A model generated the notes under the pieces. It saw only the letters and a program-made list of their open reading frames with translations, did no database searches and had not been told where the DNA came from. The position numbers and the translations under genes were made by a program. From Sedimentisphaerales bacterium (lineage in GTDB: Bacteria > Planctomycetota > Phycisphaerae > Sedimentisphaerales > Anaerobacaceae), in assembly GCA_016932835.1 (NCBI GenBank), contig JAFGCD010000003.1, positions 1 to 55,912 on the forward strand: 55,912 nucleotides of DNA, given 5' to 3'. This document shows positions 49,795 to 55,912 of this stretch, piece by piece. The first letter of the stretch is position 1, and every line of letters starts with the position of its first letter.

Positions 49795-51348
49795 ATGGGA
49801 CTATTCAGAAAAGCCAGTCCGCGGCGCACCCAGGTCCGCAGGAACATCCGGATCGACCGGTTCTCGCAGGTGAGCAGGCTGATCAATCGCGACGGTTTGA
49901 TCTCACTGCTGATTTGTATCCTCTTTGTTGTTCTCACAACACCCATTCTTTCTTTCGACTTCAACGCCCAGCCTCTATACCGCACGCTGATACTGACGGG
50001 TATCCTCGTTGTCATCATCAGCATCGCCGGTCTGCTGTACATTCATCAATTTCAGAAGAGGCTGATAACGAACCACGCCAGGGCTGCAATTCTGGCGGGA
50101 CTGTTCGTACTGCTGCTGACGGCAACAAAACTGACGTCCCTTCTGTTCGAGCATACCTGCGGCGCGACAAGCAGTGCCGTTGCCATGGCGATCGTTCTGT
50201 CCCTGGCGTACAGCCAGCGGTTTACAATGGGCATGTGTGTATTCTTCAGCATACTGGCGGTCTTCGCGGCCGGTTCTCCGAAGCCGACACAGATATCAGG
50301 GATGGATCTTTTGCTGACGATGTCGGCAGGTACGGTCATCTGCTGCTTCAGCCTCAGGGAGATCCGGACAAGAATGAAATTGCTCAAGGTCAGCGCCGGG
50401 GCCGCAGCGGCAATTTGCGTAATGGCCGCAACTCTGAATCTTCTCAAGGAAGGCGCCAGGCCGCAAGAGGTATTCAGTAACGCCGGCTACCACGCAGGAA
50501 CCGCCTTTGTCATCGGACTGCTGATCCAGAGCCTGCTGCCGCTGATCGAGAAGACTTTCCGGATAGCAACAAGCATGACTTTGCTGGACTACAGCGACGC
50601 CAATCAGCCGCTGCTCAAACGACTTGCGATGGAGGCGCCCGGCACGTTCAGCCACAGCCTTATGATAGGCTCGATCTCCGAGGCTGCCGCCGAGGCGGTC
50701 GGTCGCAACGGCTTGCTGTGCAGAGTCGGCGCCTACTATCATGATATCGGCAAGCTCAACAAGCCCGGGTACTTTGTCGAAAATGAAATGGGCTCTGCCA
50801 GCCGACACAAGGAGCTTTCCCCGGCCATGAGCCAGTTGATTATCGTCGGTCACGTGAAGGACGGCATAGAAATGGCGAAGGAATATGCCCTGCCAAGCGT
50901 ACTGCATCAATTCATCGATACACACCACGGAACAACACTTATCGAACATTTCTACCACCAGGCAAAGCAGCAGAAAGCGAAGAACACAAAGTCAAAAACG
51001 CCCGATACGCCCGCCGAAAGTGAATTCAGGTATCCGGGGCCCAAACCCAGGACGAAAGAAGCCGCGATAGTAATGCTCGCCGACACCGTCGAAGGCGCCG
51101 TCAGAAGTCTCTCGGAGATTACGCCCACGAAAATCGAAGCCGTGGTCCACAACATGGCCATGAAACGTCTGCAGGACGGGCAGTTCGATGTGTGCGAACT
51201 GTCACTGCGAGAACTCAGCCAGATAGAAGCGAGCATTTCGAAGACGCTGGCGGCACATTACCACGGACGAATCGCATATCCGCAGCGCCCGGATCTGCCG
51301 TCCGGCGAGAAGGCCGATTCAGAAAAGTCCGACCGGAAGAAGGACTGA
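49795..51348 (+). CDS. Membrane HD-domain phosphohydrolase (7TM-HD / PgpH-like)
   Basis: The 517-residue protein has a membrane region (about 35-270, some seven helices) followed by a cytoplasmic HD domain. The HD ligands are H287 in FSHSLMIGS, the pair H316-D317 in YYHDIGKLNKPGY and the later HHGTT block. In PgpH of Listeria this HD type hydrolyses c-di-AMP. The large N-terminal extracellular domain of full-length YqfF/PgpH (about 700 residues) is missing here, as in many planctomycete versions. It sits between phoH and ybeY, the usual place for this gene family. Confidence 0.9.
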   Translation: MGLFRKASPRRTQVRRNIRIDRFSQVSRLINRDGLISLLICILFVVLTTPILSFDFNAQPLYRTLILTGILVVIISIAGLLYIHQFQKRLITNHARAAILAGLFVLLLTATKLTSLLFEHTCGATSSAVAMAIVLSLAYSQRFTMGMCVFFSILAVFAAGSPKPTQISGMDLLLTMSAGTVICCFSLREIRTRMKLLKVSAGAAAAICVMAATLNLLKEGARPQEVFSNAGYHAGTAFVIGLLIQSLLPLIEKTFRIATSMTLLDYSDANQPLLKRLAMEAPGTFSHSLMIGSISEAAAEAVGRNGLLCRVGAYYHDIGKLNKPGYFVENEMGSASRHKELSPAMSQLIIVGHVKDGIEMAKEYALPSVLHQFIDTHHGTTLIEHFYHQAKQQKAKNTKSKTPDTPAESEFRYPGPKPRTKEAAIVMLADTVEGAVRSLSEITPTKIEAVVHNMAMKRLQDGQFDVCELSLRELSQIEASISKTLAAHYHGRIAYPQRPDLPSGEKADSEKSDRKKD

Positions 51349-51353
51349 CCATC

Positions 51354-51857
51354 ATGCCGCCCGCCCAGGAAAACATCGTCGTCCAGATAGCCGCAGAATT
51401 CGGTGGTGTGAATGTTAATCAGCCGGGGATCGAAGAATTGGTCAAAACCGTCTGCAAGAAATTTGAACTTACTGAGGCAACCGTCAGCATCGCGATCATT
51501 GATGACACGCGATTTCGCGAGTTGAACGCCCGCTTTCGCAAGAGTACTTCCACCTCCGACTGCCTGAGCTTCGATCTGTCCGACGCCGAGGACGAATCCC
51601 AGAAATTGTTTGAACTGATCGTCAACGGCGAAATGGCTCGGGAACAGGCAGAGCTCCGCGGCCATTCCTGCGAAGCGGAATTGGCCCTGTACGTTATCCA
51701 CGGCCTGCTCCATAACCTCGGCTTCGACGATTCAAACCAGACGCAGGCAAAAAGAATGCACCAGACCGAGGATGAGATTCTTCGACAATTGGGCTATGGT
51801 CTGGTATATAGCAGTCAAATCAAAACACGTGAACGCGAGCCGGACCCAAACGGATGA
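51354..51857 (+). CDS. ybeY: Endoribonuclease YbeY
   Basis: YbeY is a metal-dependent RNase in 16S rRNA 3' maturation and ribosome quality control. The 167-residue protein starts at ATG 51354 with AAGGA upstream; earlier in-frame codons overlap the HD gene and are unsupported. The metal site HGLLHNLGFDD has H116 and H120, while the usual third ligand is D126 instead of His. The conserved R in the LNARFRKST block and the TDCLSF-like SDCLSFDL are intact. Asp at this position also occurs in other phyla, so the enzyme need not be inactive. The next gene starts 35 bases on. Confidence 0.92.
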   Translation: MPPAQENIVVQIAAEFGGVNVNQPGIEELVKTVCKKFELTEATVSIAIIDDTRFRELNARFRKSTSTSDCLSFDLSDAEDESQKLFELIVNGEMAREQAELRGHSCEAELALYVIHGLLHNLGFDDSNQTQAKRMHQTEDEILRQLGYGLVYSSQIKTREREPDPNG

Positions 51858-51892
51858 CTTGCACAATAAACTATCTGAAAGGCCCTTGAAAG

Positions 51893-53197
51893 GTGACTCA
51901 TATCGGCTGGTCGATATTGGCGATTTGTTTCCTGGCGGGAGGAACTGCGTTCTTCTCGGTGAATGCTATGACGCTGCGCGCATTCTCGCGATTACAGTTG
52001 TATGAAGCCTTCAAAAAAGCCGGGGAAAAGGAAAAGTCCAGGGAGCTTGCGAACAGGCTCGCCGATAACGCAGAAAAACTGATTCTTACCTGTTCTCTCT
52101 ATCGGCTGATCTTCAATACCGGCATCCTGCTGCTGCTGCTGTACGTCCTCGAATCCACCGGCCGGACTTCCGAGGCGCCGCCGAGCCTTACTTCCGGTGA
52201 TTACGTGGTCGCTTTCTTCATCGCAATAGCGCTGTTCTCACCGTTCACCATCGCGATCCCGCACGCATGGGCCAAGTATGCCGGAGAGCACATCCTCAGC
52301 AGAACACACACGCTGCTGATGTTTTTTGCGGCCACGGCGACCCCGATGCTCTATATTCTGAGCCTGCACGACAGACTCGTCCGCAGGCTCGCAGGCGTCC
52401 CCAAGACCACCCTTGAAGAGCAGCAGGAAGAAAAGCAGGAGGAATTCCTTACCGACCTTGAACAACATCGCATGGAGGGCGCCGTCGATGAGGAAGAGCA
52501 GGAAATGATAGAGAACGTCCTGGAATTGAGCGATACTACAGCAGACGAGATCATGACTCCCCGTACGGATATCGTCGCCGTCGAGGCCGACACGAATCTA
52601 AAGGAGGTCCTCGAAACCATCGCCTCGGCAGGGCATACCCGTGTCCCCGTCTATGAAGACAGTATCGACAACATTATAGGCCTGGTCTATGCCAAAGACC
52701 TTCTCGCTGAGATCGGCAAAGATATAGAGAGCTTCAAACTCCGCGACAAGATCAGAGATGCCTATTTCGTCCCGGAGACAAAACCGCTGAGAGTGCTGCT
52801 CCACGAGTTTCAGAATCAGAAACTTCACATAGCAATAGTGCTCGACGAATACGGCGGGACCGCAGGGATCGTTACGCTGGAGGATATCCTCGAAGAACTC
52901 GTCGGAGAAATCGCCGACGAATATGAAGAGACGCCGCCCGAGCCGATAAAACAGATAGACCGGGACACCATCGAAGTTGACGCCAGAACATATATCGACG
53001 ACCTCAACGACCAGCTCGAACTGAACCTGCCGGAAGATGAAGACTACGATACAATAGGCGGGTTTGTCTTCTCGCTTCTGGGCTATATCCCCAAGACCGG
53101 CGAAACTTTCAACCACGAGAATCTGACGTTCACTATCACCGCCGCCGAGGCAAGAAGAATAGAACGAATTAAAATCCAGAAGATAAACAAGCAATAA
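51893..53197 (+). CDS. CNNM-type transporter-like protein with CBS pair and CorC/HlyC domain
   Basis: The 434-residue protein starts at GTG 51893 with GAAAGG ten bases upstream. An N-terminal CNNM/DUF21 membrane domain (about 1-170, four helices) is followed by a Q/E-rich linker (about 170-200). A CBS pair (about 205-325) follows, with DEIMTPRTDIVAVEAD and HIAIVLDEYGGTAGIVTLED. A C-terminal CorC/HlyC transporter-associated domain (about 345-430) ends the chain. Family members take part in Mg2+ or Co2+ homeostasis, though the haemolysin label is historical. The position after ybeY is typical of bacteria. Confidence 0.92.
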   Translation: MTHIGWSILAICFLAGGTAFFSVNAMTLRAFSRLQLYEAFKKAGEKEKSRELANRLADNAEKLILTCSLYRLIFNTGILLLLLYVLESTGRTSEAPPSLTSGDYVVAFFIAIALFSPFTIAIPHAWAKYAGEHILSRTHTLLMFFAATATPMLYILSLHDRLVRRLAGVPKTTLEEQQEEKQEEFLTDLEQHRMEGAVDEEEQEMIENVLELSDTTADEIMTPRTDIVAVEADTNLKEVLETIASAGHTRVPVYEDSIDNIIGLVYAKDLLAEIGKDIESFKLRDKIRDAYFVPETKPLRVLLHEFQNQKLHIAIVLDEYGGTAGIVTLEDILEELVGEIADEYEETPPEPIKQIDRDTIEVDARTYIDDLNDQLELNLPEDEDYDTIGGFVFSLLGYIPKTGETFNHENLTFTITAAEARRIERIKIQKINKQ

Positions 53198-53277
53198 GCC
53201 GCAACCCGACGCCGGGCGGCTTTACAGCAATAAGCTATGATCCGACGCGCGGCAATCCATTGCCCTGAAGGATATAG

Positions 53278-54024
53278 ATGCTGACCAAAGATCAGGCTAT
53301 ATGCATACGCACCGTCGATTTCTCCGAGACGTCCCAGGTCGTGACCTTCTTCACGAGGGCCTCCGGCAAGATCGGCGCCATTGCCAAGGGTTCCAAACGA
53401 CCCAAGTCGTCGTTCGACGGGCCGATCGAGATGCTCTCGAACGGACGAATCGTTTTCTCCGTCTCGAATAAAGACAAACTCGCCACGCTCACGGAATTCG
53501 AATCCGCACCTTTGGCCCAGGCCCTGCTGCACAACAACCTGCTCGGCTTGAACTGCTGCCTTTTCGCCGCCGAACTCGTTAACAACCTCACCGACGAGCA
53601 CGACCCGCACCCGACTCTTTTCGATTGCCTCCTCGATTTCCTGCACAACTCCGTCAATGCGCGCGACCGAACCGAGATGCTCGCCCTTCTGATAGTCTTT
53701 CAGTTGGCTCTGCTCAAGGGTGTGGGCCTGGGTCCGATTCTGAGTCGCTGCGTCAACTGCAAAACGCCGTTTGATGCAAAAAGTGCGAAGCTCCAATCGT
53801 ATTTCAGCAGCTCCGCAAACGGCCTGATTTGCCGAAACTGTGAGAATACCTTCCAGGACAAATTCAGGCTGACCGCCCCTGCCGTAGCAGCGCTGATCGA
53901 TTTGAAACTACTTGCAGCGTCAAACGAGACCACACTGAACGAAATCGAAAAACTCCTCATCTATCACTTCACCGAGCTAATCGGCCACCGACCAAAAATG
54001 GCGAAGCACGTACTGAACCCGTGA
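53278..54024 (+). CDS. recO: DNA repair protein RecO
   Basis: RecO binds DNA and, with RecR, loads RecA on gapped DNA. The 248-residue protein has an N-terminal OB-fold (MLTKDQAICIRTVDFSETSQVV, with GKIGAIAKGSKRPKS) and a helical C-terminal half. A zinc finger of four cysteines (CVNCKTPF and LICRNCEN) lies at about 160-190. Its length and order are normal for the family. GAAGG precedes the start. It is the last gene before the A/T-richer stretch and ends 57 bases before a new promoter. Confidence 0.93.
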   Translation: MLTKDQAICIRTVDFSETSQVVTFFTRASGKIGAIAKGSKRPKSSFDGPIEMLSNGRIVFSVSNKDKLATLTEFESAPLAQALLHNNLLGLNCCLFAAELVNNLTDEHDPHPTLFDCLLDFLHNSVNARDRTEMLALLIVFQLALLKGVGLGPILSRCVNCKTPFDAKSAKLQSYFSSSANGLICRNCENTFQDKFRLTAPAVAALIDLKLLAASNETTLNEIEKLLIYHFTELIGHRPKMAKHVLNP

Positions 54025-54300
54025 TTTTTCTTGCCACAGACAAGAACCGCCGCATTTCGGGAATTCTGTCGGTACTCCTCTTGCCTGCTTGAGATTTCAC
54101 AGGTACAATGTGCGCAGTTTCGAGCACGGGAGTTTTGCCTCGGCTGTAAGAGGTTCTCTGGCAAGAACTTATACAACAGGGGAAAAAGCCTCAACACTAA
54201 TGGCTCGTGTTGACGATGTACTATGTATCATGTGCTTTGCTTGTGGGTAAGCGCGTGCACGCAAGAAAGGGAAACCAGTTCTTTGGAAACGAGGCATAAA
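54025..54300. other. Intergenic region (276 bases) before the YwgA-HD unit
   Basis: After the recO stop, TTCTTG (54028-54033) and CAAGAA (54041-54046) form a short hairpin without a U tract. A good promoter follows at 54081-54109. The remaining 190 bases to the start form a long leader. Two small open frames within it lack support. No tRNA or other RNA gene is recognisable. Confidence 0.5.
54081..54109 (+). promoter_or_regulatory. Promoter of the YwgA-HD unit
   Basis: TTGCCT (54081-54086) lies exactly 17 bases before TACAAT (54104-54109). This gives the two-gene unit its own transcription start, independent of recO. Confidence 0.55.
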
Positions 54301-54828
54301 GTGAACAAGGATCGCATATTACTCAAACTTGTGCTGGATGAGATCGGCCTTGAGGATTTGGAAATCGGTGACTTCCGTTCGAGGAAGATTCTGCAAAAGA
54401 AGATGTACCTGCTCCAACTGACAGGTGTCAATTTGGGTTATCGTTACAATTGGTACCTGTATGGGCCGTATTGTCCTGCTCTTGCAAACGACACTTTCAC
54501 GCTCAGAGACGAAAAGAAGTATGACACAGAGTTCACCAACTATGAATTGAACTCCAGAACCAAGAACAAGCTTCATATTATAGACAGCGTTATCAGCCTG
54601 CCGGAAAACCCTCAAACAAACGAACATGAATGGCTCGAGTTGCTGGCTTCACTTCATTACCTAAGGCATATCGCGTATTGGCCAGGTAAGGACGACCCCC
54701 AATTTGAAGAGGTTTTCAAGAAGCTCAAAGAGTCAAAGCCTCATTTTCAAGATAAGAAGACGCTTGCCGAAGCAGCTTGGGAGAAGCTTGATAAAGCCGG
54801 GCTTGTCCGCCGGAAAACACTAGAGTAG
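54301..54828 (+). CDS. YwgA/Panacea (DUF4065)-like protein
   Basis: The 175-residue protein starts at GTG 54301 with GAGG six bases upstream; an in-frame ATG at 54223 would add 26 residues unlike the family. The core block ILQKKMYLLQLTGVNLGYRY then WYLYGPYCPALAND (residues about 31-64) matches the KLQKxxY ... YGPY pattern shared by YwgA-like proteins and the Panacea/SocA (DUF4065) domain. That domain is found in antitoxins and phage-related proteins. It is lysine-rich and has no signal or membrane segment. The HD gene follows 20 bases later. In Bacillus the ywgA and ywfO genes (the latter an HD protein) are also neighbours, so the pairing is probably functional. Confidence 0.7.
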   Translation: MNKDRILLKLVLDEIGLEDLEIGDFRSRKILQKKMYLLQLTGVNLGYRYNWYLYGPYCPALANDTFTLRDEKKYDTEFTNYELNSRTKNKLHIIDSVISLPENPQTNEHEWLELLASLHYLRHIAYWPGKDDPQFEEVFKKLKESKPHFQDKKTLAEAAWEKLDKAGLVRRKTLE

Positions 54829-54848
54829 GTCCGCACTGGAAGAGCTGT

Positions 54849-55886
54849 ATGAGAGAGGAATATCGCCATAAGATAATTATTGACCCTGTCCATGGCGATA
54901 TTGGTCTGAGCAAATTGGAGACAGAGCTCATTGACACCCCCACTTTTCAGCGCCTGCGAGGAATCAAACAGCTCGGCTTTGCTTACATGGTCTATCCCAA
55001 CGCCAGACACAGCCGCTTTGAACACTCGCTGGGCGTAATGCACATGATGAGTCGCGTTCTCGACTCTTTTCGCAGCAAGGACGAGCGTTGCCTATCTGAC
55101 GATGATTGCCGAAAGCTCCGCTTAGCCGCATTGCTGCATGACATAGGGCATTACCCCTATTCTCATCTGATGGAGAAGATAGACTGGGATTCCGCCGGGA
55201 AGTACATTAGCAGGAAAGGACAGACCCAGGCCGCCGAAGCTGCCGCTCCAAAGAAATACCCCAAGCATGCTGAGTTGGGAGAACTCGTCATTACTCAGCG
55301 TAAGGACATTAAGGAAAAACTGAAAGATGAAGGTATTGACCCAAAAGAAATCGCAGCGCTAATCACCGGCCAACATGAGTCAATCCCAAATATCCTCAGT
55401 GCAAGCCTTGACGTGGACAGGCTCGATTACTTGGCCAGGGACGCTCTTAACACCGGTCTTCCTTATGGGAAGATCGATCTCAACTACATTGTAAACAATC
55501 TTGAGTTGACCGATGAAAAGGAAATTGTCGTCAGAGCAAAAGCGAGAAACTCCATTGAGCACATGCTCATGGCCCGTTATTTCATGTTCAATACGGTTTA
55601 TATGCACAAAACAGTATTTGCTTTTGAGGAAGTAGTCAGGAGGATTGTCCGAACGCTTTGGGAAAAAGGCAAGATATATAAGTCCGGCGAGCAGATTGAA
55701 CAAATGGCCATCAGCGATTCTGAAGAGTTCCTGACCTTCCACGATGGATACCTGGACAAGCTCATCGATGATTACGCCGACAACAAGCGTGAGACAAAGC
55801 TTGCCGCCCTGTGCAAAGCAATCAAGCTCGTGTCTGTGAAAATAAACTGGCGCGCTGTTTTTGGTTATGTTACTCTTTGTCTGTAA
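54849..55886 (+). CDS. HD-domain phosphohydrolase, COG1078/YwfO-like
   Basis: The 345-residue protein starts at ATG 54849 after GGAAGAG. It opens with IIIDPVHGDIGLSKLE, then IDTPTFQRLRGIKQLG, H54 and H59 in ARHSRFEHSLG, and the HD pair H97-D98 in LAALLHDIGHYPYSHLME. A later block, DRLDYLARDALNTGL, supplies the remaining Asp. These are the marks of the SAMHD1-like / YwfO group, which hydrolyses nucleoside triphosphates. It reads to a stop at 55884-55886 inside the window. It seems somewhat short at the C-terminus for this group, ending in an unusual hydrophobic tail, so a frameshift near 55840 cannot be ruled out. It pairs with the YwgA-like gene. Confidence 0.82.
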   Translation: MREEYRHKIIIDPVHGDIGLSKLETELIDTPTFQRLRGIKQLGFAYMVYPNARHSRFEHSLGVMHMMSRVLDSFRSKDERCLSDDDCRKLRLAALLHDIGHYPYSHLMEKIDWDSAGKYISRKGQTQAAEAAAPKKYPKHAELGELVITQRKDIKEKLKDEGIDPKEIAALITGQHESIPNILSASLDVDRLDYLARDALNTGLPYGKIDLNYIVNNLELTDEKEIVVRAKARNSIEHMLMARYFMFNTVYMHKTVFAFEEVVRRIVRTLWEKGKIYKSGEQIEQMAISDSEEFLTFHDGYLDKLIDDYADNKRETKLAALCKAIKLVSVKINWRAVFGYVTLCL

Positions 55887-55912
55887 AGCAATTACAGATT
55901 TTAGGAGTATGC

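Noticed and set aside
55800-55886. HD phosphohydrolase cut by the window edge
   Set aside because: The frame closes with TAA at 55884-55886, inside the window. Alternative frames after about 55830 give no family-like continuation, so truncation by the edge is excluded, although an internal frameshift is not.

Overview
The window reads as one contig of a planctomycete chromosome, most likely class Phycisphaerae and close to Sedimentisphaerales. This is inferred from the gene content, since no rRNA is present. The pointers are a DUF1080-rich glycan-degradation block, several DUF6057 and PD40/CxxCH proteins, many secreted lipoproteins, and the order uppS-cdsA-phoH-HD-ybeY-CNNM-recO. GC is moderately high, apart from a more A/T-rich stretch after about 54.0 kb. 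I found 44 protein genes and recognised no rRNA, tRNA, CRISPR array or transposase.

Layout. (1) 0-7.4 kb, plus strand: a secreted propeller protein, an HD protein, then a PpiC-type foldase lipoprotein, acpS, mnmG and a radical SAM protein, the last three overlapping or tightly spaced. (2) 7.5-10.3 kb: a chorismatase/RidA-like protein (minus) diverges from an exported AGE-family sugar epimerase (plus). (3) 10.3-19.8 kb, minus strand: a five-gene block in which a two-gene unit (DUF6057 polytopic membrane protein plus membrane-anchored PD40 propeller with one CxxCH haem motif) occurs twice in tandem, followed by a third CxxCH propeller protein with a TPR tail. (4) 20-21.3 kb: a small phospholipase-D-like protein and a lone hisA, convergent. 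(5) 21.6-25.5 kb: nucleoside hydrolase, ribokinase and a GRP/RhaT-type sugar permease, which together look like ribonucleoside salvage, then a GH16 lipoprotein. (6) 25.7-35.2 kb: an FHA-GAF protein, a GH5-like lipoprotein, a GH20-like barrel with an inserted carbohydrate-binding module, a triple DUF1080 protein, a secreted Gfo/Idh/MocA oxidoreductase and a large glycoside-hydrolase-like protein. (7) 35.3-37 kb: ilvD on the minus strand. (8) 37-45.7 kb: two related lipoproteins, HIT, dGTPase-like and pgpA genes, a kinase-like/membrane fusion protein and two unknown proteins. (9) 45.8-54 kb: purA, uppS, cdsA, phoH, a membrane HD phosphohydrolase, ybeY, a CNNM/CBS transporter-like protein and recO. 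(10) 54-55.9 kb: a YwgA/Panacea-like protein and an HD phosphohydrolase under their own promoter.

How the genes work together. Regions 1 and 9 are housekeeping: fatty-acid carrier activation, tRNA modification, envelope lipid precursors, rRNA maturation and recombination repair. Regions 5 and 6 form an accessory carbon-scavenging zone. Predicted lipoprotein glycosidases cut glycans; the oxidoreductase and triple DUF1080 protein could act through 3-keto sugar intermediates; nucleosides are split and the ribose is imported and phosphorylated. The least understood parts are the duplicated DUF6057/CxxCH block, the kinase-like membrane protein at 41.6-44.2 kb, and the two-gene YwgA-HD unit at the right edge.
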